Shown one piece after another: positions 1 to 8,793 of a stretch of 55,657 bases of DNA. How positions within the stretch are numbered: the first letter of the stretch is position 1; the number at the start of each line of letters is the position of its first letter. The notes beneath the pieces are model-generated. The model was not told where the DNA came from and did not search any database. It saw nothing but the letters and a program-made list of their open reading frames with translations. Source of the DNA: Heyndrickxia camelliae (GTDB taxonomy: Bacteria > Bacillota > Bacilli > Bacillales > Bacillaceae_C); assembly GCF_002844575.1 (NCBI RefSeq), contig NZ_PIQO01000024.1:1-55657 (forward strand), written 5' to 3'. Position numbers and translations under genes: made by a program.

Positions 1-61
1 ATTCTGTCCAACTAAGTGTAGCCTATTCAAAGATTAAAAATGAATTAAGGGAGGAAAATAA

Positions 62-580
62 ATGGATTTAAAATACCCTATTGGAAAATTTGAATTCAAA
101 GGTGAGATTACTAACAGCGTTACAAACGTTTGGATAGATGAGATTGAAGATTTACCAAGATTATTACAGAATGCTGTAAAAGATATAGATAATGAACAGC
201 TTGATACACCTTATCGTTCAGGAGGGTGGACTGTTCGGCAAGTAATTCATCACCTTGCGGATAGTCATATGAACGCATACATTCGCTTTAAATTGGCTCT
301 CACAGAAGAAAAACCTGTAATAAAGCCATATGATGAAAAGGAGTGGGCGAAACTATCTGATTGTAAATTACCAATTGATACTTCATTATCTCTGCTCGAA
401 TCATTGCACAAACGCTGGACCAACCTTTTACGAAGTCTAAGCAGGGCTGATATAGAAAGGACATTTATCCACCCAGAATCAGGTGAAGTTTCAGTAGGTG
501 AAAATATAGGTATTTACGCTTGGCACGGGCGACATCATCTTGCACATATTACTTCTTTGTGTAATCGTAAGGGCTGGTAA
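62..580 (+). CDS. yfiT: YfiT-like bacillithiol S-transferase (DinB fold)
   Basis: 172 residues, the usual length for YfiT, a metal-dependent four-helix DinB-fold enzyme of Bacillus; the STL/YfiT group is known to transfer bacillithiol to electrophiles. The opening [11 protein letters not shown] is typical of YfiT. The three-histidine metal site is visible: His64 in HHLADSH, and His158 and His162 in WHGRHHLAH near the C terminus. The start is supported by AGGGAGG 9 bases upstream. It is a cytoplasmic stand-alone gene, ended by the hairpin of the repeat unit at 607-690. Family assignment is secure; the substrate is not known from sequence. Confidence 0.9.
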   Translation: MDLKYPIGKFEFKGEITNSVTNVWIDEIEDLPRLLQNAVKDIDNEQLDTPYRSGGWTVRQVIHHLADSHMNAYIRFKLALTEEKPVIKPYDEKEWAKLSDCKLPIDTSLSLLESLHKRWTNLLRSLSRADIERTFIHPESGEVSVGENIGIYAWHGRHHLAHITSLCNRKGW

Positions 581-606
581 GATACTTTGTGAAAAATTAC
601 ATTGAA

Positions 607-690
607 GTAACGGGTGCAAGAGCTAAGAATCAGCTGTCAGTATTGGCAGCTTTTTTCTTATTGCGCTAACGGGTCAGGTTAGTGCAATAA
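607..690. repeat. TAACGGG hairpin repeat, copy A (terminator of yfiT)
   Basis: Begins with GTAACGGGTGCAAGAG, then a hairpin (AGCTGTCA / TTGGCAGCT) followed by TTTTTTCTTA, then a second half-site CTAACGGGTCAGGTTAG. The last part is itself a palindrome, with arms TTATTGCGCTAAC and GTTAGTGCAATAA. It aligns almost base for base with copy B at 7994-8078. The hairpin plus T run would end yfiT transcription. Confidence 0.75.
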
Positions 691-743
691 GGATTATTCA
701 ATACTTCTAAAGAATTGAGTTATTATCAGATTGTTAAAAACAA

Positions 744-1100
744 GGAGAAGGAGTAAGTAACAATGGGGGATTTAAAAAAATAATTGATTGGGTATACGAT
801 ATAACAGCTTTATATATTTTAAAAAACAATAAAGTAATCTTAGAGTAATATAACGGTTATCATTCCAATTGTGCTGAATCCACCTGTATCAGCATCTTTG
901 CAATTTAATGTAGCATCTGCAAGAAAGAGTTACCTCGGCCTAGTAGTAGCTTATGCGATATACGAAGGGGAAATGAAAAGCCTTGATGATTTGGCGATAA
1001 ACTATTTCCCTGAATTAGATAAACAATTACTTGGGAAGGACTACTCTTCGACATTTAGTAACCCATTCTCACGGACTGAACAAATCTGAAGATGGAACTA
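744..1100 (+). pseudogene. Serine beta-lactamase-family remnant
   Basis: Broken N-terminal part of a penicillin-binding/beta-lactamase class C family protein. An ATG at 762 after AAGGAGAAGGAG is followed by a frame with stops. From about 871 the frame reads FNVASARKSYLGLVVAYAIYEG and then SLDDLAINYFPELD, the region around the SxxK nucleophile (here SARK). The frame is lost near 1065-1090 and the catalytic YxN and KTG parts are absent. It abuts, without a gap, the C-terminal part of an unrelated alpha/beta hydrolase. Confidence 0.6.
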
Positions 1101-1107
1101 TTTTTAG

Positions 1108-1633
1108 ATTTTCGCTTTGGATCAGCGGGGGCACGCTGGCAGTAAAAGAGTTGGCACTTATACCTTTGAATTCATGTGTGATGATTTGCTTCATTTTGCA
1201 AATGCGATGAATTTAGAACAATTTACGCTTCTTGGTCATTCCATGGGAGGAACAGTATCCTATCTTTTCTCGCAAAGATTTCCATCAAGAATAGAAAGGT
1301 TAATTGTTGAAGACACTCCACCTCCTTTTTCGGATAAGCAAATCGAGATTTCTTCTAAACCTGATGGTCCACTGCCATTGGCTGGTTGTGCCCTCGATTT
1401 TAAAGCAACTTAATGACCCCAATCCCGAATGGTGGGCCCGTCTTAAGGACATTAGCAAACCGACTCTTATTATAGGCGGTGGGTCCAGTCATGTTCCTCA
1501 AAATAAATTGCAGGATGTTTCGGAGCTTATTCGGAATTGCGAATTTGTGACGATAGAGAATGCCGGTCACTTTGTGCATGATGATAATTTATCAGCCTTC
1601 TTAGCTGTGGTAAAAAGTTTTCTTCATTCATGA
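1108..1633 (+). pseudogene. Alpha/beta hydrolase remnant, frameshifted
   Basis: The C-terminal two thirds of an alpha/beta hydrolase. It starts at DQRGHAGSKR with no start codon and no N-terminal strand. The nucleophile elbow GHSMGG (about base 1236) is intact. A frameshift near 1400 moves the rest into another frame, reading LNDPNPEWWARLKDISKPTLIIGGG and ending ENAGHFVHDDN, which carries the expected catalytic His. With the N terminus missing and the frame broken it cannot make a working enzyme. The join to the beta-lactamase remnant points to a deletion between two formerly separate genes. Confidence 0.7.
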
Positions 1634-1670
1634 GTTTTCAATTGCTTGCACTGTTTCCTTAATTCTTATA

Positions 1671-1734
1671 AAGCAAGCGGGGCATTCCCTTTAACAGGGT
1701 TGCTCTTTTCTTAATGAGTAAAGGACAGGTTAGC
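1671..1734. repeat. TAACGGG hairpin repeat, copy F (diverged)
   Basis: Reads AAGCGGGGCATTCC, then a hairpin ending GGGTTGCTCTTTTCTTA, then GAGTAAAGGACAGGTTAG. The order and the CTTTTCTTA and ACAGGTTAG blocks match copy A (607-690). It lies 38 bases after the hydrolase remnant. Confidence 0.5.
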
Positions 1735-1815
1735 CTTCCTGTAGATCGTCAAATATCAGGTTAAAAAAATAGAGCTCCTCAGTAAGATACGAGTAAGAGA
1801 CCAATCAAACTCAAG

Positions 1816-2700
1816 TCTTAAGGAGGAGCCTTATTATGAACTTTAAAATGTAAAACAAACACATTCAACTAATTGAAATAATTTCTAGTAATCATTTGAT
1901 TGTTGGGATCGATATCGCCCAACAATTCCACGTGGCTTGTGCTATTAACTACGCGTAATCATCACCGGTGATCCTTTCGTTTGAAATCAATGAGGTTTAT
2001 GAAACTAGTAAACTGGATACAAGATGTACAAAAACTAAAACATTTAAAGGCAAAAATAGTAGGTACCATTTATTGGGTTAACCTATCTAAGTGGTTAATC
2101 CAAACTTAGTAAAAAGGAATAAAGAGAATCGTAACAATACTCAATCAAAGTATGATAAAAAAGATGTGCTCAGTGATCGCCGTTATGGTCAAAGTCGCTA
2201 CTATTCTTTCGTTCGCCCATCATCCGAATCATTTAAGAAGATGAGAGTATTTAAAGATGTTTCGTGCAAAGGAGCCATCGCGACACTTCGTTTGTTCCCC
2301 ACTCCCAAAGAACTCATCCAGGACTTAACTTGATATTATGGCTGGATGGAAGTATTAATGGATAGACAACTAAGGCCGCAATAAAGCTCGATTATTAACG
2401 CAAAATTTTCTATTCGAACGGAACAAGCACTTGATGCATATAAGTTTCACCTAGAACAATTATTAGAAGAATATGACCTCGCAGTAAAACAACTGGAATG
2501 AGTAGAACAACATTAACAGAAGTGTTAAATAAAATCTCTTTTGCCATGAAACTACTCAAGATGAAAGGAATAAACAAAATTTCTTTAGCCGGGATAATGA
2601 ATGAAGCCGGTAATCTTAGTTCATGAAATAAAAGAGAAGTGCCAATAAGACACTTCCCACAATTGAAGGTGCTTGAGGTGCAAATCCAAGCATAATCCAT
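1816..2700 (+). pseudogene. IS110-family transposase remnant 1
   Basis: Decayed DEDD transposase. After AAGGAGGAG the frame reads MNFKM-stop, then HLIVGIDIAQQFHVA, the first catalytic-Asp motif of IS110 transposases. Pieces follow in shifting frames: LVNWIQDVQKLKHLKAKIVG, VNPNLVKRNKENRNNTQSK, YYSFVRPSSES, FKDVSCKGAIATLRLFPTPKEL, ALDAYKFHLEQLLEEYDLAVKQLE and ISLAGIMNEAGNLS. The C-terminal serine-containing domain is not readable. No terminal inverted repeats were expected or seen, as is usual for IS110. Confidence 0.8.
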
Positions 2701-3541
2701 TATATGTAAATATTGTAAGAGTGTTCATTGAAGTTATATTTTAGTAACTTTATGTGCAGCAACTATTATTGGAAAATTAAAAAGGACTCATAAACAAGCA
2801 AAAAGTAAAGGAATTAGCAGTACGAAGTTTATATTCAACAAAAAAACTGTACTTTGTTGAACTATATGGGCAGATAGTTGAGAGTTTTGGGGAAAACCTT
2901 ATTCTATTTTGAAGCGTATATTCCTACTAAATTGTATAAAAGAACTTAGGAGAGAGTGTGTATACCTTCAGGGCAAAAAAAATTTGTGTTTTCCTTAAAT
3001 AATAGTATTTTTTTATATAAAATTGGGGAAGTACGGAGTTCTGAATAATATTGAAGAGGTAATAAAAATACACCAACAGTTGCTAAACCAATCTGATGCA
3101 TTAATTACAAATTATTGCAGAAATACTGTGGATCCTTGTAGCTTTATTATTAATAGTACATATATTAAAAGATATTAAATCGCTTTCTCTAAAAGGATAA
3201 ATTTTACATATAATTAGTTTTTATAAATACCCTTTTTCCACTTAGAGGGGTATGCTAATGAGTTTTTCAGGGAGAGGATAGGTTGAGTATGATAATTGGT
3301 TTCTACCATCATTAGTATTCTTTTAATAAATGGTATCTAACTAATGGTATAGGGCTGAAAAAATAAAGATTTCAGCTTTTTTTGTTGTTCGACTAAAGCA
3401 CAGGAAAGTTTAGGAAGATGTTCAATATGAGTGAAGAGTTGTTTTTTAGGTATAAAATATGGGAACGTCCAAATCGGATGTTCCTGTTCTTATACCTTTA
3501 AAGCTCCCATTAATGGTATAACTGTAAAGCTAATAAATCTT
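2701..3541. other. Gene-poor stretch with decayed sequence
   Basis: No intact gene is visible over about 840 bases. It holds a small broken membrane-protein frame (3041-3200) and a hairpin with T run at 3353-3386 (GCTGAAA / TTTCAGC, then TTTTTTTG). The rest is AT-rich sequence with stops in all frames. Confidence 0.5.
3041..3200 (+). pseudogene. Possible broken small one-TM protein
   Basis: Frame one reads LNNIEEVIKIHQQLLNQSD from CTG 3041, preceded by GGAG with normal start spacing, as if an ATG had mutated. Frame two then reads LQIIAEILWILVALLL and continues to KSLSLKG and a stop at 3198-3200. Joining the two would give an amphipathic helix followed by one membrane helix, a common layout for small Firmicute membrane peptides. 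It needs both a start mutation and a frameshift to explain it. Confidence 0.25.
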
Positions 3542-4030
3542 TTAAAAACTGCGTTTTGCTGCCCAAGCTCCTTGCATTTTACTAAGGAATACAATTTGTC
3601 CAATATGATAGGCGTCGTGCATTGCTAAACTCTTCAATTCAATCACTAATGGATTGTCTTTAGGGATCTCTCTATACAAATCTTCTAGTTCTGATGTTGC
3701 TAGTATTTTTTCTAGTTCACGATGAACATAAAAGTATTCTTGTTTTGTTTTTTGCCAATTTTGAGATGTCTCAGTTGGTAATAGATATGTAGCGTCATTA
3801 TTTTCAGCCTGTGGTTCATGTGTTGTTTCACCAAGAAATCGTAACAGAATTCTTTTTTCATAGAAAAGCAAATGACAAACTAATTCCCAAATGGAATGTG
3901 CCCCTTCAACTGGTTTCCAAATTGCCTGTTCAAAGGTGATATCCTCTAGAACTTTTTCAAGTGGTGGAAACCAGTCTTCTTGATCTAAGCAGCTTGCCCA
4001 TTGATGTAATAATAGTGTCCTTACATTCAT
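3542..4030 (-). CDS. DinB-family protein
   Basis: 162 residues, the normal length for a DinB/DUF664 four-helix metalloprotein. The metal ligands are recognisable: His53 in LVCHLLFYEKR, and His138 and His142 in AMHDAYHIGQI. WELVCHLLFYE matches the family's W-x(3)-HL box. GGAGGG lies just upstream of the ATG at 4030. It is cytoplasmic and monocistronic. DinB proteins include thiol transferases and damage-induced proteins of unknown activity; sequence alone does not say which this is. Confidence 0.85.
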   Translation of the reverse strand: MNVRTLLLHQWASCLDQEDWFPPLEKVLEDITFEQAIWKPVEGAHSIWELVCHLLFYEKRILLRFLGETTHEPQAENNDATYLLPTETSQNWQKTKQEYFYVHRELEKILATSELEDLYREIPKDNPLVIELKSLAMHDAYHIGQIVFLSKMQGAWAAKRSF

Positions 4031-4210
4031 TTTCTAATCCCTCCAATTTAATCCCTTTAATAGATAATCCCTCGGTCAAAACATTTGGACGTGTTGTATG
4101 TGGCTATTAACTGCTCTTTAATTGAACGATAATGTTCGATAATTCTAAAAAATATAATAAAATTTTATCATATGCTGTGTTAAATGAAAAAGAACAACTG
4201 TTTTAAGATT

Positions 4211-4290
4211 GAGTTGTGACGGCAGCTCTTTTTTATTATTATTAACAAGTTTGTGAATAAATGTACTTAAACTATATGGTGCATTCCTGA
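4211..4290. repeat. TAACGGG hairpin repeat, copy D (diverged)
   Basis: The hairpin GAGTTG / GCAGCTC with a T run is followed by GTTTGTGAATAAATGTACTT and AAACTATATGGTGCATTCC. The second part matches 9469-9507 (copy E). It lies between the DinB gene and the cupin gene. Confidence 0.4.
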
Positions 4291-4354
4291 AAAAGGTTTT
4301 TTGATATTCCTGTCGAATTTAGTAAAAGAATAAAAGGTTAAAAGGAGAAAGAAT

Positions 4355-4681
4355 ATGCAGCACAAAGGACAGTTAGAAGTCTTTAACTTACACAAATTAA
4401 CACAAGATAAAAATGAGTACACAAATTTCATTGTAAGCGAAGTAAATGACCACGCTCTTCGAATAGCTGTAATAGATGGGGAATTTCACTGGCATAAGCA
4501 CGATGATTGTGATGAATTGTTTTATGTTTTGGAAGGTGAACTGATTATTGATTTAGAAAATAATAAAACAGTTTCTCTAGGGCCAGGTGAAATATTTACA
4601 ATTCCAGCTAATACAATGCATGAACTCGCTCAAACCAAAGGACAGTTAATATATGTTTTGAAAAAGTATCTAATGATATAA
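4355..4681 (+). CDS. Single-domain cupin protein
   Basis: 108 residues, one small cupin barrel. Motif 1 is visible as HWHKHDDCDELFYVLEGEL with candidate metal ligands His47, His49 and Glu54. Motif 2 is GPGEIFTIPANTMHE with His89. All four expected ligands are present, so metal binding is likely. AAAGGAGAAAG precedes the ATG. It stands alone between repeat copies D and C. Small cupins of this sort have many uses; I cannot name a substrate. Confidence 0.85.
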   Translation: MQHKGQLEVFNLHKLTQDKNEYTNFIVSEVNDHALRIAVIDGEFHWHKHDDCDELFYVLEGELIIDLENNKTVSLGPGEIFTIPANTMHELAQTKGQLIYVLKKYLMI

Positions 4682-4712
4682 ATGGGACGAGCAAAAATTA
4701 AAGTGAAATACC

Positions 4713-4757
4713 CGACTGTCATTTCTGGCAGTTTTTTTCTTGAGTCACTAAACCAGC
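4713..4757. repeat. TAACGGG hairpin repeat, copy C (partial; terminator of cupin gene)
   Basis: Hairpin ACTGTCA / TGGCAGT followed by TTTTTTTCTTG and then AGTCACTAAACCAGC, matching the second half of copy A with mutations in the TAACGGG box. It serves as the terminator of the cupin gene. Confidence 0.45.
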
Positions 4758-4866
4758 AAATAATTTATCAATTTATCAATAAAAACTTAAAATATCTCAT
4801 GCTATACTAAAAATGGGCATGCCAAATAATCTTCCGTTATTTATACTATCTAGTTAGATTTAGATT

Positions 4867-5258
4867 CTAATCTCTATACCTTGGAAAGTTGTTCTGTTCT
4901 TCAAAAAGGGTATAAATCCAGTGTAAGAGCTTATTGACATAATTAATGACTGCTACTTTAAAAGGGTTTCCTTCTTCACGTTTCATATTATAAAACTCTC
5001 GTAATTTCTTATTTCGAGGCATGACTTCATCGCTTGTTTTGTCACGTATTACTCAACGAACGGCCATGTATAAGGCGTGACAGAGTCTACTGGATCCTTT
5101 TTTGTGATTCGCTTTTTGGTGGTCGAAAACTTACCAGATTCACTTTAATCCACTCCAGCGAAAGCTACTAGCTTTTTAGGATCAGTAAATCGTTCTATCT
5201 AAAAATGCTTGAACCTGACTTTCCCTTTTGAAACATCCTGACCAATGACTGGATTCAT
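4867..5258 (-). pseudogene. IS110-family transposase remnant 2, internally deleted
   Basis: Read on the minus strand, an ATG at 5258 after GAGGAT opens with MNPVIGQDVSKGK, the N-terminal catalytic motif of an IS110 transposase. Within about 20 codons it jumps to the C-terminal domain: KKLVAFAGVD, SGKFSTTKKRITKKGSSRL, HALYMAVR, DKTSDEVMPRNKKLREFYN and PFKVAVINYVNKLLHWIY, ending at a stop at 4867-4869. The whole middle is missing and there are further frameshifts. Its N terminus differs from remnant 1, so it is a different element. Confidence 0.8.
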
Positions 5259-5642
5259 CTTTAAATCCTCTCTTAAACTAGTGATTTGCCGGTAGCCCCT
5301 AATTCCTTCATGTAGTATCATTACTTCGATTGTTATATGCTACGTCCGTCCTAACCAGCCTCTATCATGTTTCTACAGCATTTTTTGATTTCATTGAGAT
5401 GATTAGAAATATTCTTTATCTGTACCAATTTATCTACTAATCATATCCTTTATAAATGAAAAGGGGTTGAGTAGGAAAAACTATTACTTTGATGCTACTA
5501 TTTTAGTATATTCATTAAATAACAATCCCTTTTTACAAGTTATAAATATTCACATTTTTCCTATATCCATTTATTATTTCTATAGAGTATAATTATCTAG
5601 CTATACAAATTTAATTTATAAGGGGAAGTGTAAAATGGGGAA
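5259..5642. other. Upstream region of the surface-protein operon
   Basis: About 380 bases without a gene, covering the decayed flank of IS110 remnant 2 and the promoter region of the LPNTA surface-protein gene. AAGGGGAAG at 5619-5627 is the only ribosome-site-like sequence. Confidence 0.4.
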
Positions 5643-6695
5643 ATGTGGAAAGTCCTATTGGCATTTGTGTTAATGCTAGCAGTTTCACCAAAGATTTCAT
5701 TTGCTGCACAATCAGCTAGTTTTGATACCGATTTGAAAGCGTATTTGAAAGAAATTAGCGCGATACGTGGTATGACCGTTACAAAGGAAGATATAGATAA
5801 AGCACTTAGTAACTATGATGAAACAATTACTGATTTTAAAACGGTGAATGGTAAAGATGGATTAAGGTCCTATCTTGGTGAAGTGATTAAAGCTGACTAT
5901 AGTAATCTGAATTATATGAAAGATGACTACAACTTAACAATTGATGATCTGAAGTCTTTATTGAAGGAAAATGGCGAGGATATCAGTGATTATGTGTTTG
6001 TTGACGATCTTGATATAGCTGTTGACTTTTATTTAAACCCAGATGGTAATGGCATAGATGAGCAATTTGATAAGGAGTTTATAAATGAACTTTTGCCATT
6101 ATTCCAGGATGAATTTGGGTTAACAAAAGATGAGTTAACGAATTTGAAGAATCATTTAGAGGGACTAAACGAAAAGCTTTCGACACCAGAAGCTATAGCG
6201 AAACTAGAACAGCTTTCACAACGCTTGATGGCTTTTGCACAATTTGATTCAATTAATCAATTAACTTCCAATCAAATACAAGAGTTCCTATCTATTTATG
6301 ATGAGTTGTTATCTATGATGGAAGTAAAGGTGAAGTTTTCCATCGTAAAGGGCAATAAAGAAAAGCCATTATCATTTTTAGACCTACTGAAATTGGAAAG
6401 TTTGGATAATGCAAAATTAAAAGCAAGCATCTATGATTTAAATGGTAATCTTTTAGCGGATTTTATCATCTCTGGAGATATAGTGAATTCCGGTACAATT
6501 AAGCACATAGGAAAAGATCTAAATACCGCTACTGAGAAAATAAAGGAAGTAAAGAAACAAAAGCCTGTTTTTAAAACTGTAAAAGGCGGTCAACTACCAA
6601 ATACGGCAGGAAATTATGCAATGAATATTCTTTTAGGCTTCATCATTGCATTAGCTGGTATATTTGGACTTCGTTATTATCGAAAGGCTGCTTAA
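5643..6695 (+). CDS. Processed acidic surface protein with LPNTA sorting signal
   Basis: 350 residues. A signal peptide covers about residues 1-21 (hydrophobic core, then ISFAAQ). The body is rich in Asp, Glu and Leu. The C-terminal sorting signal is LPNTA at 318-322, then a hydrophobic helix (about 327-342) and the basic tail RYYRKAA. LPNTA is the motif of class D sortases in Bacillus, and the next gene, one base away, is such a sortase. The protein should be exported and anchored to the wall. The earlier ATG at 5635 is in another frame. I recognise this as the acidic LPXTA-type surface protein family; its function is unknown. Confidence 0.85.
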   Translation: MWKVLLAFVLMLAVSPKISFAAQSASFDTDLKAYLKEISAIRGMTVTKEDIDKALSNYDETITDFKTVNGKDGLRSYLGEVIKADYSNLNYMKDDYNLTIDDLKSLLKENGEDISDYVFVDDLDIAVDFYLNPDGNGIDEQFDKEFINELLPLFQDEFGLTKDELTNLKNHLEGLNEKLSTPEAIAKLEQLSQRLMAFAQFDSINQLTSNQIQEFLSIYDELLSMMEVKVKFSIVKGNKEKPLSFLDLLKLESLDNAKLKASIYDLNGNLLADFIISGDIVNSGTIKHIGKDLNTATEKIKEVKKQKPVFKTVKGGQLPNTAGNYAMNILLGFIIALAGIFGLRYYRKAA

Positions 6696-6696
6696 G

Positions 6697-7314
6697 ATGA
6701 AAAAAAGAAACACAAAAATAATCCTTTTTGCTTCGATACTTGTAATCGTTATTGGTGTGGGTATTTCAACCTCAAATGTTTTCAAATTTGTAAAGGGTTA
6801 TACTTTGTATAAAATTCATAAGGCTTATGCCGTTTCTCCAAAACCGGATAAGCCTGTTGAAAAGAATCAAGAACCAAAGGCTTTATATCCTGTTCGTCCA
6901 AAGACAGGCGAAAATTTCGGAGAGCTAATTATTCCAAAATTAGACGCCACACTTCCAATATTCGAGGGAGCAAATGAAAATGAACTAGCTAAGGGAGTCG
7001 GACATTATGGCGGAAGTGTGCTTCCTGGAGAAAAAGACAATTCTGTTCTTGCTGGACACCGAGATACTGTTTTTCGAAAGCTAGGAGAGGTAGGAAAAGG
7101 TGATCTACTCATTGTCAGGACATCTGCTGGAGAGTTTACTTATAAGGTTAGTAAGGTAAGAATTGTAGATAAGGATGACCGTACTGTCATTGTACCGAGA
7201 CCAACAGCAACTCTTACTGTTTCTACCTGCTACCCCTTTTACTTTATTGGACAAGCGCCGAAGAGATATATTTTAGTTGGATATTTGCTCTCTAGTAAAC
7301 TGGCGATGAAATAG
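6697..7314 (+). CDS. srtD: Class D sortase
   Basis: 205 residues from the ATG at 6697, one base after the stop of the surface-protein gene. I prefer it to an in-frame TTG at 6664 inside that gene because MKKRNTK gives a normal N-terminal anchor. One membrane helix spans about residues 8-26. The catalytic triad is visible: His121 in AGHRD, Cys178 in TVSTCYPF and Arg190 in KRYILVGY. It should cleave LPNTA and attach the partner to the wall. It matches the class D type of B. subtilis YhcS. Confidence 0.92.
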   Translation: MKKRNTKIILFASILVIVIGVGISTSNVFKFVKGYTLYKIHKAYAVSPKPDKPVEKNQEPKALYPVRPKTGENFGELIIPKLDATLPIFEGANENELAKGVGHYGGSVLPGEKDNSVLAGHRDTVFRKLGEVGKGDLLIVRTSAGEFTYKVSKVRIVDKDDRTVIVPRPTATLTVSTCYPFYFIGQAPKRYILVGYLLSSKLAMK

Positions 7315-7338
7315 TGCCTAATTTCCTTTGGAGTAATA

Positions 7339-7372
7339 GATGAACCGAAGTAATTTAACTTCGGTTTTTTCT
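7339..7372 (+). terminator. Terminator of the surface protein-sortase operon
   Basis: Hairpin ACCGAAGT / ACTTCGGT with loop AATTTA, followed by TTTTTTCTTAA, 25 bases after the sortase stop. Confidence 0.85.
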
Positions 7373-7761
7373 TAAGATCGAAATTCTTATAGCGTATAAT
7401 TTAGGGACTTCCTTCCTATGGGAATCTTACGTATAATAAACCGCGTCATTTCAGCATGCCCCCGTAACGGCTTTTTTCATACCTCTTAAATTACGCAGAG
7501 GGGCAACTTTTTCCTTTATAAGCTAAAGGATTGCATAAAGAAATGGGAATCTATTTATACTGAATAGTAGTATACAATTTTATCTATGAGAATTAATTTA
7601 AAAAAATGAACAGGGATTAAAAGTATTTAAAGAAAGACTTGAAGCCATTATTAAAACTGAAGGAGCATAAACTGAACTGGCAAAAGGGACAGATTAGCGG
7701 AAACAGAACCGATAAAATACTCTTATATTGAGTAGTGATTAGTTAGGAAATAGGAGATGAA
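7373..7761. other. Intergenic stretch with an inverted TAACGGG-like box
   Basis: No convincing gene. On the minus strand, near 7459-7475, the sequence reads GTTACGGGGGCATG, an inverted form of the half-site of the local repeat family. A plus-strand GCC / GGC hairpin followed by TTTTTT lies at the same place. Short open stretches near 7610-7740 have stops and no ribosome site. Confidence 0.4.
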
Positions 7762-7980
7762 ATGATGAACTTTTTTGATTGGAAAATAGAAATGGTAGAA
7801 AGTTTAAAACCATATATAGATATTGAAAATAAGAGAATGGCTATTCTTACCACTGAAGATGATGAAATTCATATGGCTTTAGAATTGGATGAAATTAATA
7901 GTTTAGTTATGCATCCAAGATGGAATATAAACATTACTATCTTGGGTGATAAACATTTAAAATTCACTACAAATTCATAA
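7762..7980 (+). CDS. Small hypothetical protein
   Basis: 72 residues, starting MMNFFDWKIEMVESL after TAGGAGATGAA; a start at the second ATG (7765) is equally possible. No signal peptide or membrane helix. It is acidic, with an alternating hydrophobic pattern that suggests a small alpha/beta fold. I do not recognise a family. Repeat copy B, which contains a terminator, follows 14 bases after its stop. Confidence 0.6.
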   Translation: MMNFFDWKIEMVESLKPYIDIENKRMAILTTEDDEIHMALELDEINSLVMHPRWNINITILGDKHLKFTTNS

Positions 7981-7993
7981 AAATACTCTTTAC

Positions 7994-8078
7994 GTAACGG
8001 GTGCAAGAGTTTAAGATTCAGCAGCCAATTTGGTGGCTTTTTTCTTAATTGACTAACGGGGGAGGTTTGTTGAAGAAG
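7994..8078. repeat. TAACGGG hairpin repeat, copy B
   Basis: Starts GTAACGGGTGCAAGAG, identical to copy A over 16 bases. It continues with a GCCA / TGGTGGC hairpin and TTTTTTCTTA, then ACTAACGGGGGAGGTTTG. The spacing between the two half-sites is nearly the same as in copy A. Confidence 0.75.
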
Positions 8079-8198
8079 TCTTCCAACGAGTAGAATGGAA
8101 ATTGGAAATAGAATTAAACAATTTGCTGTAACAGAAAAATAGGAATAATAAAGAGCAGAAGGTTTAATCTCTGCTCTTTATTTAAGTTTAGGATTAGG

Positions 8199-8651
8199 TT
8201 AAGAACAGCAGATATTTAAGATTTCCTTTGTATCCTTTGGTTCAGATGCACAACAAGAAGAAGTGTCTTCCCTGCTATTATCTACATCAGCTTTTGTATA
8301 AAAAAACTCCCACTCGTTACCATCAGGGTCTTCTACCCAAAATTTATCTTGGAGAGCGTAACAGCATGTTGTATTAATTTCGTCATATTGAGCAATTATA
8401 CCGTTTTCGGCAAGTCTGTTCTTATGATCCAAAACCTCTTCTGTACTTTCAACTTGAATACCGAAATGTCCTACTTGATTACCAGTTACTTGATCACGGA
8501 GATTTAGTGTAAAGTTTAATCCTGGATTCAAAAGAAGGAACTTTGCATAATCAGACTTTACTTTAACTGGTTCTGCACCAAATAGTGTTCTGTAGAAGTC
8601 GATGGAGTTTTTTATATTTGTTACGTTAAGACCAACATGAGCGTATTTCAT
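8199..8651 (-). CDS. arsI: ArsI-type C-As lyase (VOC dioxygenase)
   Basis: 150 residues. ArsI splits the carbon-arsenic bond of trivalent organoarsenicals, using Fe(II) and oxygen. The VOC-fold metal ligands sit at His5, His62 and Glu115, and the arsenic-binding pair is Cys96-Cys97 in NTTCCYALQDKFWV; as I recall, these are the positions reported for Bacillus ArsI. Further Cys pairs lie in the tail (133-134 and 148-149). It is transcribed after the marR-like gene on the same strand, but a terminator and a second operator lie between them. CadI-type proteins are the close alternative. Confidence 0.9.
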   Translation of the reverse strand: MKYAHVGLNVTNIKNSIDFYRTLFGAEPVKVKSDYAKFLLLNPGLNFTLNLRDQVTGNQVGHFGIQVESTEEVLDHKNRLAENGIIAQYDEINTTCCYALQDKFWVEDPDGNEWEFFYTKADVDNSREDTSSCCASEPKDTKEILNICCS

Positions 8652-8740
8652 TACAGTTTCCCCCTAATATGAAATTAATTTGAATTATTAACGCAAAATT
8701 GATCGTTATAGACTACATACAGTTCACCACCCTTGAAATT

Positions 8741-8757
8741 ATTTGCAGTTTGCAAGT
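8741..8757. promoter_or_regulatory. Candidate MarR operator upstream of arsI
   Basis: ATTTGCAGTTTGCAAGT, a near copy of the site in front of the marR-like gene (9273-9289). It lies 90 bases upstream of the arsI start, in the gap after the marR terminator. I did not find a clear minus 10 box beside it. Confidence 0.6.
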
Positions 8758-8767
8758 ATTGTTTTTA

Positions 8768-8791
8768 TTAAAAGAGCAAGAATATACTCTT
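8768..8791 (-). terminator. Terminator of the marR-like gene
   Basis: On the minus strand GAGCAAGA, loop GTATAT, TCTTGCTC, then TTTTAATAAAA. It separates the marR-like gene from arsI, so the two are probably separate transcripts. Confidence 0.7.
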
Positions 8792-8793
8792 GC

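Noticed and set aside
607-8078. CRISPR array or integron proper
   Set aside because: The repeats are kilobases apart with genes between them, no regular spacers and no cas or integrase gene in the window; only a cassette-like layout is claimed.
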